9,904 nucleotides of DNA. Source: Aquisalimonas sp. (lineage in GTDB: Bacteria > Pseudomonadota > Gammaproteobacteria > Nitrococcales > Aquisalimonadaceae). This document shows, piece after piece, positions 1-6,240 of the stretch (positions are counted from its first letter, which is position 1; every line of letters starts with the position of its first letter). The translations under genes and the position numbers were made by a program. Under the pieces are notes generated by a model. The model was not told the origin of the DNA. It was given only the letters and a program-made list of their open reading frames with translations, and made no database searches. The stretch covers positions 1 to 9,904 of the forward strand of contig SLMR01000364.1 in assembly GCA_007133445.1 (NCBI GenBank), in the 5' to 3' direction.

Positions 1-1
1 C

Positions 2-103
2 CAGGCCATCACGAGCCCGTGCCTGGTGGTGGCCCTCCCGCGCGGGGATTATGACGCCTTTGTCGCGGTGGATCAGGAGGGAGCCACCCGGGCACGGGAC
101 TGA
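2..103 (+). CDS. C-terminal end of an unrecognised protein (partial)
   Basis: A frame open from the left edge runs to a TGA at 101-103 and encodes the last 33 residues of a protein that starts outside the window. The visible part has a hydrophobic strand (CLVVALP), then RGDYDAFVAVDQEG and a charged end (TRARD). Third codon positions are almost all G or C, as in the real genes nearby, which supports coding. It converges on the SDR gene, with only 14 bases between the two stop codons. I do not recognise the family from this fragment, so no function is assigned. It could also be a chance open frame, but codon usage argues against that. Confidence 0.5.
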   Translation, partial: QAITSPCLVVALPRGDYDAFVAVDQEGATRARD

Positions 104-117
104 GACGGCACCGCGGC

Positions 118-855
118 TCAGGATTTCCCGGCCAGGAATCCACCATCCACCGGCAGATCCGCCCCGGTGATGAAGCTCGCCTCGTCGGACGCCAGGAACA
201 GCGCCGCGTTGGCCACCTCTTCGGAGCGACCCAGCCGCCCCACCGGATGCAGGGAGATGAGGAAATCCTTCAGCTCCTGATCGAGCAACTCCAGCAACGG
301 CGTATCGATGTAGCCTGGGGAGATGCTGTTGACGCGGATGCCCTCCGGAGCCCCTTCCAGGGCCAGCGTCCGGGTGAGGTTGACCACGCCGCCCTTGGCC
401 GCCGTGTATGGCGCCGTGCTCGACTGCCCGAAATGCCCGAGGATGGAGGCGCAGTTGATGATGCTGCCCCCGCGCCCCTGCATGTACCGCATGGCCTCGC
501 GCGCTACCCGGAACACGCCGGTCAGATTGATGCCGATGACCTGCCCCCACTCCTCGTCGGTGACATCCACCGCCGCCGCCTGGTGGCCGATACCCGCATT
601 GTTGAATACCGCGTCCACACCTCCGAATGCGGCAGCCTCCTTGAAAAGCGCCTCGACCTGCTGCTGGTCGGTGACGTCCGTGCGCAGGAAGCGGACCTTG
701 TCGTCACCGAGTTCCCGCACCAGGGCAGCACCCAGCTCCTCGTTCATGTCGGCGACCACCACCCGGGCACCTTCCTCTACCATCCGGCGGACAGCCGCCG
801 CTCCGATGCCGCTGGCACCCCCCGTCACGATGACACCCTTGCCCTGCATGCGCAT
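118..855 (-). CDS. SDR family NAD(P)-dependent oxidoreductase
   Basis: A classical short-chain dehydrogenase/reductase of 245 residues, usual length for the family. These cytoplasmic enzymes move hydride between NAD(P)(H) and an alcohol/carbonyl pair. Visible motifs: cofactor loop TGGASGIG (11-18), Asp36 at the end of the second strand (favours NAD over NADP), NNAG (85-88), Asn110, Ser137, and the catalytic YTAAK with Tyr150 and Lys154, followed by SPGYIDTP. The complete Asn-Ser-Tyr-Lys set predicts an active enzyme. The start is placed at ATG 855 because GGAGAG lies 5 bases upstream; a GTG at 861 and an ATG at 849 are alternatives. The racemase-family gene lies upstream on the same strand, 159 bases away, so co-transcription is possible but unproven. 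Substrate cannot be told: 3-oxoacyl, hydroxybutyrate and sugar dehydrogenases all look alike at this level. Confidence 0.9.
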   Translation of the reverse strand: MRMQGKGVIVTGGASGIGAAAVRRMVEEGARVVVADMNEELGAALVRELGDDKVRFLRTDVTDQQQVEALFKEAAAFGGVDAVFNNAGIGHQAAAVDVTDEEWGQVIGINLTGVFRVAREAMRYMQGRGGSIINCASILGHFGQSSTAPYTAAKGGVVNLTRTLALEGAPEGIRVNSISPGYIDTPLLELLDQELKDFLISLHPVGRLGRSEEVANAALFLASDEASFITGADLPVDGGFLAGKS

Positions 856-880
856 GATCACTCTCCATTAGCCGCAACGC

Positions 881-903
881 GGCCAGTCCGTTGAATCCTG
901 GCC
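881..903. repeat. Small inverted repeat in the SDR leader region
   Basis: GGCCAG (881-886) and CTGGCC (898-903) form a perfect 6-bp inverted repeat around an 11-base spacer, about 26 bases upstream of the SDR start codon. It could be a leader hairpin or a short operator. It has no T-tract and is short for a G+C-rich region, so chance is a real possibility. Nothing else was recognised in the 856-1014 gap. Confidence 0.25.
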
Positions 904-1014
904 ACACCATAGGCCATCAGTCCGGGGCACGGGTTGATCGAGAGCAAGATAATCCCGAATACCGGCCGTATCGCCCGCGCCAGACACCGAAACGTCGCCA
1001 ACAACGGTCGTGGT

Positions 1015-2073
1015 TCACGTTCTTGCGTTCGGCCTGCAATCAAGCACGTGATCCAGCGCGTAGCGACGCAGCATGGGTGCGTCCACGTCGACGGTGAGGT
1101 CCATGTAGGCCATTGGGTAGGGATCGGCCGTGATGGTGTTGTCGATGGCGGGGTAATCACCCACACGGGTGTGCCCGGTGATCACCCCGCGAAAGGCGTT
1201 CCCCCACGGGGAGACCGTCTCGAACACGGTGCCCGGGCTCAGCGTACCCGCCCGCGCCATGCGCGCCATGCGCGCCGACGTGCCGGTACCGGTCGGGCAG
1301 TGCCAGATGACGCCGGGGTGGCCGTAGGTCGCCGACGGGGACCGAATGGAGCCATCGGACTGCTGTTCCAGCGGCCCCATGAAATGCAGAAACCGTGGCA
1401 GGCCCACGTCCCCGAGCTCCGGATGACGGTGTGCGAATCCCTGTTGCACCGCGCGCACGACCCGGTCCGCGGCATCGATCATGCCGTCGATGCTGGATTC
1501 GTTGATCTCGAAGCCAAGGGCCGCCGCTTCCACCAGCAGGTAGTAGCCGCCACTCCAGGCGAGATCATAGGTCACCGGGCCAAGGCCGGGGACGTCCACG
1601 GTCTGCTCCGCGGCCTGGATGAAGGCGGCACCACCCTGCGTGGTGACCGAGCGCACGCACCCGCCCTCGTTGTGGGCGACAATGGTGTTCACGCCGGCGG
1701 GGGATTCCAGGCGTACGGTCTGGCTGCCCTCCTCCATGGGGATCAGCCCTGCCTCCAGCACCGCCGCCGTGGTGGCGATGGTGTTGGAGCCGGAGTAATA
1801 GGGATACCCCATCACCTCCATGATCACGAACCCGAGCTGTGCCTCCGGCATGGATGCCGGCATGACCAGATCCACGCACATGCTCTCGTAACCAAAGGGC
1901 TCAGTGATCAGAAGCCGGCGCAATCCGTCGGCCCTGGCTTCCATGTAGTCCATGCTCTCACGCACGGATTGCCCGGGCGCCGGCGCCACACCGTCGAGGA
2001 CGATACGGTGCAGGTCACCACCGACATCCACGTCCACGAGACGTAGACGGCGCAGGTTGTCATGGGCTCGCAT
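1015..2073 (-). CDS. Proline racemase superfamily enzyme, possibly trans-3-hydroxy-L-proline dehydratase-like
   Basis: This 352-residue protein has the proline racemase fold length and signature blocks: GYPYYSGSNTIA (89-100) aligns with the first catalytic block of proline racemase (GY..MCGHNSIA) and PTGTGTSARMA (260-270) with the second (PCGTGTSA). Classical racemases and 4-hydroxyproline epimerases use a Cys at both sites. Here they are Ser94 and Thr261, and the His of CGH is Ser96. In the human trans-3-hydroxy-L-proline dehydratase the second site is also Thr, so dehydration of 3-hydroxyproline (giving pyrroline-2-carboxylate) is a reasonable guess; racemisation by the two-thiol mechanism is not expected. 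ATG 2073 is chosen because a perfect AGGAGG sits 5 bases upstream; the frame stays open to 2124. The protein has no signal peptide, so it is cytoplasmic. The SDR gene follows on the same strand. No other hydroxyproline pathway gene is in the window, so the substrate is uncertain. Confidence 0.85.
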   Translation of the reverse strand: MRAHDNLRRLRLVDVDVGGDLHRIVLDGVAPAPGQSVRESMDYMEARADGLRRLLITEPFGYESMCVDLVMPASMPEAQLGFVIMEVMGYPYYSGSNTIATTAAVLEAGLIPMEEGSQTVRLESPAGVNTIVAHNEGGCVRSVTTQGGAAFIQAAEQTVDVPGLGPVTYDLAWSGGYYLLVEAAALGFEINESSIDGMIDAADRVVRAVQQGFAHRHPELGDVGLPRFLHFMGPLEQQSDGSIRSPSATYGHPGVIWHCPTGTGTSARMARMARAGTLSPGTVFETVSPWGNAFRGVITGHTRVGDYPAIDNTITADPYPMAYMDLTVDVDAPMLRRYALDHVLDCRPNART

Positions 2074-2323
2074 CGGGGCCTCCTGATGGCATCCTGGCAA
2101 TCGACCCGAGTCTATCAGGCGCAAGGCGCCGTCGAGTCAGGGACGCGCCACCAGACGACCAACCCGTCGTCGCCCCATCGGGGACCGTCTACCTGGAACT
2201 CCCGGGCCACGGCCACAGGTTCATGGTCGAACCCGGCCGCCAAGACCGCGCACGGCAACTCCGGCGAGTGGCTGCGCGATCCTGGCCGAGGCGGCCTGAA
2301 GGCCCAGGCTGTCGCGGCGCCAT
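2074..2323. other. 250-bp gap between lipoprotein and racemase-family genes
   Basis: No recognisable gene, terminator or promoter is seen here apart from the ribosome site of the racemase-family gene. The region stays G+C rich. A minus-strand frame ending at TGA 2117-2115 is open back through 2338, has G/C-rich third positions, and ends in a plausible peptide (for example DDGLVVWWRVPD), but has no convincing start or ribosome site. It may be a decayed gene end or chance. Confidence 0.4.
2079..2084 (-). promoter_or_regulatory. Shine-Dalgarno site fixing the racemase-family start
   Basis: On the minus strand the sequence AGGAGG is followed by five bases (CCCCG) and the ATG at 2073. This strong site decides between that ATG and the start 17 codons upstream, which has no comparable site. 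Confidence 0.8.
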
Positions 2324-3430
2324 TCAGTTGAGCTCGTCGAGGAGCGTCTTCAGAAGCTCAAACTCCTGCTGGTACCCCATCTTGTCATCGAGTTGGTAGT
2401 CCGAACACGTACCGGGAGCTGTATTGTCGAGCCAGAGGGTCTCACCAGTTCCGTCAGGATTTGACTCAGCCTCGATTTCCACAAAGCCCCGATCCCCGGC
2501 TTCCTTGTAATCATCCACTCCCTCATTTTCTCCACCGCAATGGTCATCGAAGAAGCTGTCGATGCCCTTCTTCTCGGCGGTGAACGAACCCTCGATCAGC
2601 GTTGAGGCGATGGTCATCGTGTAGTACGCATTGGCGTCATCCGTCTCGCCCCCGACTTCGCCTTCGCGCATGATCATGTGCTCTTCGCCGCCGACCTCCA
2701 GCACCATGGAGGTGGCCTCGTAGCCATCGACATCCGGACCGCCATCGCCTGGGCCACCCGAATGAACGGTGCCACTCGCATTCTTGCCGGTGAGCTCGAA
2801 AACCTCACCGCGGCTGTCACTCATGTCGAAGGTCAGGCCATTGTCCGTGAAATCTATGGTGGACTCCGCGACCATCCCCCCGTCCATCTGCGTGAATTCC
2901 GTTTCTCCTTCAAGGCTGCCGTCGATGACGACGTGGCGACCGTCACCGGAGTCGGTCGCTGTCAGCGGTTTGTGGATGCAGTACTCATCAAAAACGTACT
3001 CAAAGGTGCCGCTGCCGCTGACCTCCTCCGGCGATTGCTCATCGAAATCGTACTCATGGGTGACCGTGACCGTGTTGGTACCAGGGGTAGACGTACAGGT
3101 TCCGTCAACCTCCTCGATCTCCTCGTTTTCGGGGAGATCGTCGAGTCCCTGTTCCACTTCGTGGGTCATGCGGGTGATTACTGTGTCAAGGCGTGAGGCG
3201 AGGTAGGTGAGATCGCCGGCCAGTGCGGCGTCCGTGTCAGAGTCAAGATCTGCCTTTCCCTCGTCATCGTAATCGGGCTCGTGCAGCTCCATGGCAGTCA
3301 CTGGGTCGAGATTGTCCGCCAGGTTGACGGCGTCGTCGCTGCTGTCGCTGCTGTCGCTGCTGCTCAAACAGCCCGAGAGGGCAAGAGCGCTTGCGGTCAG
3401 GGCGCAAGTGGCAAAATGCTGGGTCTTCAT
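2324..3430 (-). CDS. Acidic outer-membrane-type lipoprotein, unknown function
   Basis: A 368-residue protein that begins with a type II signal peptide: charged start MKTQH, hydrophobic stretch, and lipobox LSGC with Cys21 as the lipidated residue. Residue +2 is Leu, not Asp, so sorting to the outer membrane is expected. A Ser/Asp-rich linker (23-33) follows. The mature part is crowded with Asp and Glu and looks beta-rich, with alternating strands such as TNTVTVTHEYDF and a TIDFTDNGLTFDM segment. Four further cysteines (112, 151, 298, 342) could form two disulfides in the periplasm. I do not recognise a family. ATG 3430 is chosen because the signal peptide starts there and GAGGT lies just upstream; the 20 codons before it are not protein-like. 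G+C is lower than in its neighbours (32 of 60 bases in 2461-2520), suggesting transfer or different selection. It has no close operon partner. Confidence 0.8.
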   Translation of the reverse strand: MKTQHFATCALTASALALSGCLSSSDSSDSSDDAVNLADNLDPVTAMELHEPDYDDEGKADLDSDTDAALAGDLTYLASRLDTVITRMTHEVEQGLDDLPENEEIEEVDGTCTSTPGTNTVTVTHEYDFDEQSPEEVSGSGTFEYVFDEYCIHKPLTATDSGDGRHVVIDGSLEGETEFTQMDGGMVAESTIDFTDNGLTFDMSDSRGEVFELTGKNASGTVHSGGPGDGGPDVDGYEATSMVLEVGGEEHMIMREGEVGGETDDANAYYTMTIASTLIEGSFTAEKKGIDSFFDDHCGGENEGVDDYKEAGDRGFVEIEAESNPDGTGETLWLDNTAPGTCSDYQLDDKMGYQQEFELLKTLLDELN

Positions 3431-3489
3431 GGCGCACCTCGTGTCCTTATACGTCTCATTTATCCACGGGGGCAGGGTGTCACAGAGCA

Positions 3490-3507
3490 CCTTACAAACG
3501 CCTTACA
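3490..3507. promoter_or_regulatory. Candidate 11-bp direct-repeat regulator site
   Basis: CCTTACA occurs at 3490-3496 and again at 3501-3507, an exact 11-bp step; on the minus strand it reads TGTAAGG twice. It lies 60-77 bases upstream of the lipoprotein start, a normal place for an activator site. PhoB/OmpR-type response regulators bind repeats with one-turn spacing, but this sequence matches no consensus I know. No terminator or gene was recognised in the rest of the 3431-3679 gap. Confidence 0.3.
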
Positions 3508-3679
3508 CGGCTGTCCTGCCGGATGAACGGCTCAAGCCTGGGCAATCATCCCCCGCGGGACTATCTCGCCGGTGCCCCCGGGCAGTCAACCCGTGCAATG
3601 CCCCGCGATTGGCGATGTGGTGATGGTCGGCCAGTCCATGTTCATCGATGCGGTCCGGCGGCCTGGTTGCTGCCTTTCC

Positions 3680-4375
3680 CTAGCGCGTTGCTCCCTGGAA
3701 GAGCCGGACCCGCCGGTACTTGAACAGCGGGATCAGCAGGAGGCCCGCAACGAAACCGCCGATGTGCGCGAGGAACGCCACGCCGGGCTCGTCCGGGGCC
3801 ACCCCGGCGCTGCTGACGAGCTGGAATCCGAACCAGAGCAGCAACACCAGCCCGGCCGGCAAGCGCAGCAGGTAAGGGATGATAATGAGTGGAATCACCA
3901 CCGTGATGCGCGAGAAGGGGTGCAGCACCAGGTAGGCGCCGAGCACACCCGAGATGGCGCCACTGGCACCGATCATGGGGATCTCGGAGCCCGGCGCCGC
4001 GGCTCCGTGGACGAGCGCGGCGACCACCCCGCAGAGCAGATAGAACACGATGAAACGAAAGTGCCCCATGGCGTCTTCGACGTTATTGGCGAATACCCAC
4101 AGGTAGAGCATGTTGCTGATGAGGTGCATCCAGCCGCCATGCAGGAACATGGACGTGAACAGGGTGGCCCAGGCGGGGGCCAGCACCATGTCGGGATGCA
4201 GCCGGGCCTCGCCGAAGAACACGGCGGGGATGAAGCCGAGGCCGTGGATCACGGCAACGTGAGCACGTTGATCCAGGCCCACCTGCCAGACGAAGACACC
4301 GATGCTGGCCGCGAGCAGCCCCCATGTCACGATGGGCAGGATGCGCGTCGGATTCTCGTCGGCAACCGGGATCAT
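3680..4375 (-). CDS. Rhomboid family intramembrane serine protease
   Basis: A 231-residue polytopic inner-membrane protein of the short six-helix bacterial rhomboid type. Rhomboids cut transmembrane segments of other proteins within the membrane with a Ser-His dyad. Visible: N-terminal [11 protein letters not shown], typical of this subgroup; a helix at about 13-33; the oxyanion/loop block [17 protein letters not shown] (78-94) with His79, His84 and Asn88; the catalytic GASG with Ser138; and AHIGGFVAG (203-211) with catalytic His204. All key residues are present. No extra domain is seen, and the C-terminus is a short basic tail (KYRRVR) expected in the cytoplasm. ATG 4375 is preferred on family similarity although no good ribosome site precedes it; a GTG at 4438 would add 21 residues with no family support. 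The natural substrate is not inferable. The DUF2256 gene is divergent, 64 bases away. Confidence 0.9.
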   Translation of the reverse strand: MIPVADENPTRILPIVTWGLLAASIGVFVWQVGLDQRAHVAVIHGLGFIPAVFFGEARLHPDMVLAPAWATLFTSMFLHGGWMHLISNMLYLWVFANNVEDAMGHFRFIVFYLLCGVVAALVHGAAAPGSEIPMIGASGAISGVLGAYLVLHPFSRITVVIPLIIIPYLLRLPAGLVLLLWFGFQLVSSAGVAPDEPGVAFLAHIGGFVAGLLLIPLFKYRRVRLFQGATR

Positions 4376-4427
4376 GGACTGGACAGGCTCGTTGCTGAGG
4401 GAGCCGGTCTCCTGCGCCGGCTTCGGG

Positions 4428-4433
4428 CATAAT
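4428..4433 (+). promoter_or_regulatory. Possible -10 element giving a leaderless DUF2256 transcript
   Basis: CATAAT is the only A+T-rich hexamer in a G+C-rich stretch and ends 6 bases before the DUF2256 ATG at 4440. A transcript started the usual distance downstream would begin at or next to the ATG. No Shine-Dalgarno sequence precedes that ATG, which fits leaderless translation. No clear -35 box is seen, so support is modest. Confidence 0.3.
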
Positions 4434-4439
4434 GCCACA

Positions 4440-4577
4440 ATGCCCCATACGAAACCGCCCCTGCCAGAGAAGACCTGCCCGGTCTGTCAGCGGCCGTTCC
4501 GCTGGCGCAAGAAATGGCGCAACAACTGGGATGCGGTGCGCTACTGCTCCGAGCGCTGCCGACGCCAGGGAATCTGA
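4440..4577 (+). CDS. DUF2256 small zinc-ribbon protein
   Basis: A 45-residue protein with the full DUF2256 signature: CPVC (Cys13, Cys16), then RPFRWRKKW (18-26), W30, and YCSERC (Cys36, Cys40). The CxxC...CxxxC arrangement should bind one zinc ion, and the very basic centre suggests nucleic-acid contact; both are inference, because the family has no established function. From memory of other genomes, DUF2256 genes often sit beside photolyase/cryptochrome genes of the iron-sulfur class, and that is the case here: the photolyase gene converges on it with 20 bases between stops. ATG 4440 is the start that gives family-like length. It has no visible ribosome site and may be translated from a leaderless mRNA. 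Upstream in-frame ATGs back to 4302 run antisense to the rhomboid gene and are unlikely. Confidence 0.85.
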   Translation: MPHTKPPLPEKTCPVCQRPFRWRKKWRNNWDAVRYCSERCRRQGI

Positions 4578-4597
4578 CCCCGGAAAGCGCCAGCGGT

Positions 4598-6154
4598 CTA
4601 GGCCTGAACCTCCCGAGAACACTGCAGCACAGCGTGCCGGTGGCTCTCCGCGGTGGCCTGAATGGCGTCCCGGTCGGCACCACTCAGCCTCTTGAGGTTG
4701 CGGACCTGCAGCGCCGTGCGCGGATTGCGTCCCAGGCGCTGCTCATGGCGAATCAGGAAGTCCCAGTACAACACGGTGAACGGGCAGGCCGTCTCACCAC
4801 TGCGCTGCTCGGGCGAGAAGGCACAATGATCGCAGTAGTTGCTCATGCGCTGGACGTACTTGCCCGAGGCGCAGTAGGGCTTCGACGCCAGGACCCCATC
4901 ATCGGCAAACTGGGACATCCCCAGGGTGTTCGGGGCCTCCACCCATTCCACGGCATCCACGTAGACGGCCAGGTACCATTCATGCACCTGGCGCGGCTCG
5001 ACACCGAGCATCAGGGTGTACAGCCCGGTGATCATGAGGCGCTGAATGTGGTGCGCGTAACCGTAGTCCAGGGTCTGCCGGACGGCCTGCTGCAGGCAGA
5101 CCATGTCCGTGTCTCCGGTCCAGAAGAAATCCGGCAGTGGATGCCCGGCGTCCAGGGCATTCTTCCCCAGGTACTCCGGCATCTGCTGCCAGTAGATGCC
5201 GCGGACGAACTCCCTCCAGCCAAGCACCTGGCGAATGAATCCTTCAACGGATTGCAGTGGCGCCCGCCCCTCCCGATACGCGTGCTCGACGGCGGCCACC
5301 ACGACTCGCGGTGAGATCAGCTTCAGATTCAGCGCGGCCGAGAGCCGCGAGTGATAGAGCCATGGCTCATCCGTCCACAACGCATCCTGATACGGACCGA
5401 ACGCGGGCAGTCGGTGCTCGATGAAATCATCCAGCGCCTGCCATGCCTGCTCGGGGGTGACAGGCCAGTCGAAGTGGCTCAGTTCCCCCGGATGGTCTTC
5501 GAAACGCCTGGCGACCAGGTCCAGCACCCCGCGGGTGGTGGCGTCGTGGCTGAAGCCGCACGGACGCGGCAGCATGCCCGGCCCCTGGCGCCCGAATGCA
5601 TGGCGGTTCTCGCTATCCAGGTTCCAGGTCCCGCCCACGGGCTCATCACCGTCCATCAGCACATGGTGGTCGCGGCGCAATGCCCGATAGTAATCTTCCA
5701 GCCGTAACCGCTTGCGGTCCCGCGCCCACACCCGGAAGCGTTCCGGGGAATCGAAGAAATGCCGGTCGCGGACGATCACCAGCCGTTTGCCCGCCACCCG
5801 GACCGTGCGCCGGAGTTCCTGAAGAACGCGGTGGTCACCGGGCTGGGTCACCAGCACATGCTCCGGTTGCAGACGCTCGATGTCGGCGGACAGCGCCTCA
5901 CCCAGGGTTCTGCAGGCGTGCTGGTCCAGATACCGGTACTGCACGCTGACCCCGGAGCGCCGCAGTTCCTCGGCGAAATGCCGCATGGCTGCCAGGAACA
6001 GGGCGATTCGCGCCTTGTGTGACCACACATGGGTTGCTTCCTGCCCGACTTCGGCCATCCATACGGCATCCTTATCGCGGTCAAAGTTGTCGAAGACAGC
6101 GGCGTCAGAGTTAAGCTGATCACCGAGACAGATCACGAGTTGTCGCAGCCCCAC
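4598..6154 (-). CDS. Iron-sulfur bacterial photolyase/cryptochrome (PhrB/CryB class)
   Basis: A 518-residue flavoprotein of the FeS-BCP class (photolyase-related DPRP domain at the N-terminus, FAD-binding helical domain after about 200). Members such as Agrobacterium PhrB repair (6-4) photoproducts in UV-damaged DNA with blue light, using FAD, a ribityllumazine antenna and a [4Fe-4S] cluster. N-terminal LVICLGDQLN (6-15) is typical. Four cysteines (353, 441, 444, 457) have exactly the spacing of the PhrB cluster ligands 350, 438, 441, 454, and HHIQRLMITG (368-377) holds the His pair matching PhrB His365/His366, the latter needed for (6-4) repair. So an active (6-4) photolyase is likely, although some relatives (Rhodobacter CryB) also act as light sensors. 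Start GTG 6154 has GGAGG 9 bases upstream; an ATG at 6190 would give 530 residues. The frame beyond runs antisense to the exonuclease gene. Regulation: see the 11-bp repeats at 6208-6240. Confidence 0.93.
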   Translation of the reverse strand: MGLRQLVICLGDQLNSDAAVFDNFDRDKDAVWMAEVGQEATHVWSHKARIALFLAAMRHFAEELRRSGVSVQYRYLDQHACRTLGEALSADIERLQPEHVLVTQPGDHRVLQELRRTVRVAGKRLVIVRDRHFFDSPERFRVWARDRKRLRLEDYYRALRRDHHVLMDGDEPVGGTWNLDSENRHAFGRQGPGMLPRPCGFSHDATTRGVLDLVARRFEDHPGELSHFDWPVTPEQAWQALDDFIEHRLPAFGPYQDALWTDEPWLYHSRLSAALNLKLISPRVVVAAVEHAYREGRAPLQSVEGFIRQVLGWREFVRGIYWQQMPEYLGKNALDAGHPLPDFFWTGDTDMVCLQQAVRQTLDYGYAHHIQRLMITGLYTLMLGVEPRQVHEWYLAVYVDAVEWVEAPNTLGMSQFADDGVLASKPYCASGKYVQRMSNYCDHCAFSPEQRSGETACPFTVLYWDFLIRHEQRLGRNPRTALQVRNLKRLSGADRDAIQATAESHRHAVLQCSREVQA

Positions 6155-6205
6155 GGGCAGGTACCTCCGGTTGCGGGCACGGCACGGCATTGGTTGCCGA
6201 CATCC

Positions 6206-6211
6206 TTTATA
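6206..6211 (-). promoter_or_regulatory. Predicted -10 box of the photolyase gene
   Basis: TATAAA on the minus strand, in otherwise G+C-rich DNA, would place a transcript start near 6199 and give a leader of about 45 bases to the GTG start at 6154. That supports GTG 6154 over ATG 6190. No good -35 hexamer is visible at 16-18 bases, as is common for regulated promoters. The box overlaps the first of the 11-bp repeats. Confidence 0.4.
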
Positions 6212-6240
6212 CAGATAGTGTACAGGAGATGTACGAATGT
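6208..6240 (+). promoter_or_regulatory. Three 11-bp direct repeats, candidate CarH/LitR-type light operator
   Basis: Three consecutive 11-mers begin TATACA (6208), TGTACA (6219) and TGTACG (6230), followed by GATAG, GGAGA and AATGT. The common core is T-N-T-A-C-(A/G) at an exact 11-bp period; a weaker fourth match, CCGACA, lies one period upstream at 6197. Tandem 11-bp repeats with a TNTACA core are the described operators of CarH, a MerR-family repressor that uses adenosylcobalamin to sense light, and LitR is its close relative. The array covers the predicted photolyase -10 box. The exonuclease Shine-Dalgarno sequence lies across the second repeat unit, and the third lies between it and the ATG, so a bound dark-state repressor could block both divergent genes. 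No CarH/LitR gene is in the window. The repeats are seen; the regulator is inferred. Confidence 0.55.
6224..6229 (+). promoter_or_regulatory. Shine-Dalgarno site of the exonuclease, embedded in the repeats
   Basis: AGGAGA lies 7 bases before the ATG at 6237. It starts at the last base of the second TNTACA core and fills the spacer between repeats two and three, so operator and ribosome site share the same bases. Confidence 0.75.

Noticed and set aside
100..121. CTGAG/CTCAG inverted repeat between the two stops at the left edge as a terminator
   Set aside because: Only five paired bases, weak interior and no T-tract; likely chance.
858..1014. Minus-strand frame ending at 858, overlapping the SDR start, with a hydrophobic stretch (PVFGIILLSI) that could be a tiny membrane protein coupled to the SDR gene
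   Set aside because: No ATG or ribosome site at a sensible place, mixed third-position composition, and no known family; its upper part is antisense-frame overlap with the racemase-family gene.
934..2046. Long plus-strand open frame (370 codons) opposite the racemase-family gene
   Set aside because: It is the mirror of a real gene in G+C-rich DNA; its product is rich in His, Arg and Gly with no domain, while the minus strand carries clear family motifs.
6154..6190. ATG 6190 as the photolyase start
   Set aside because: Not excluded, but the ribosome-site spacing is poorer, the added residues are not family-like, and it lies too close to the predicted transcript start.
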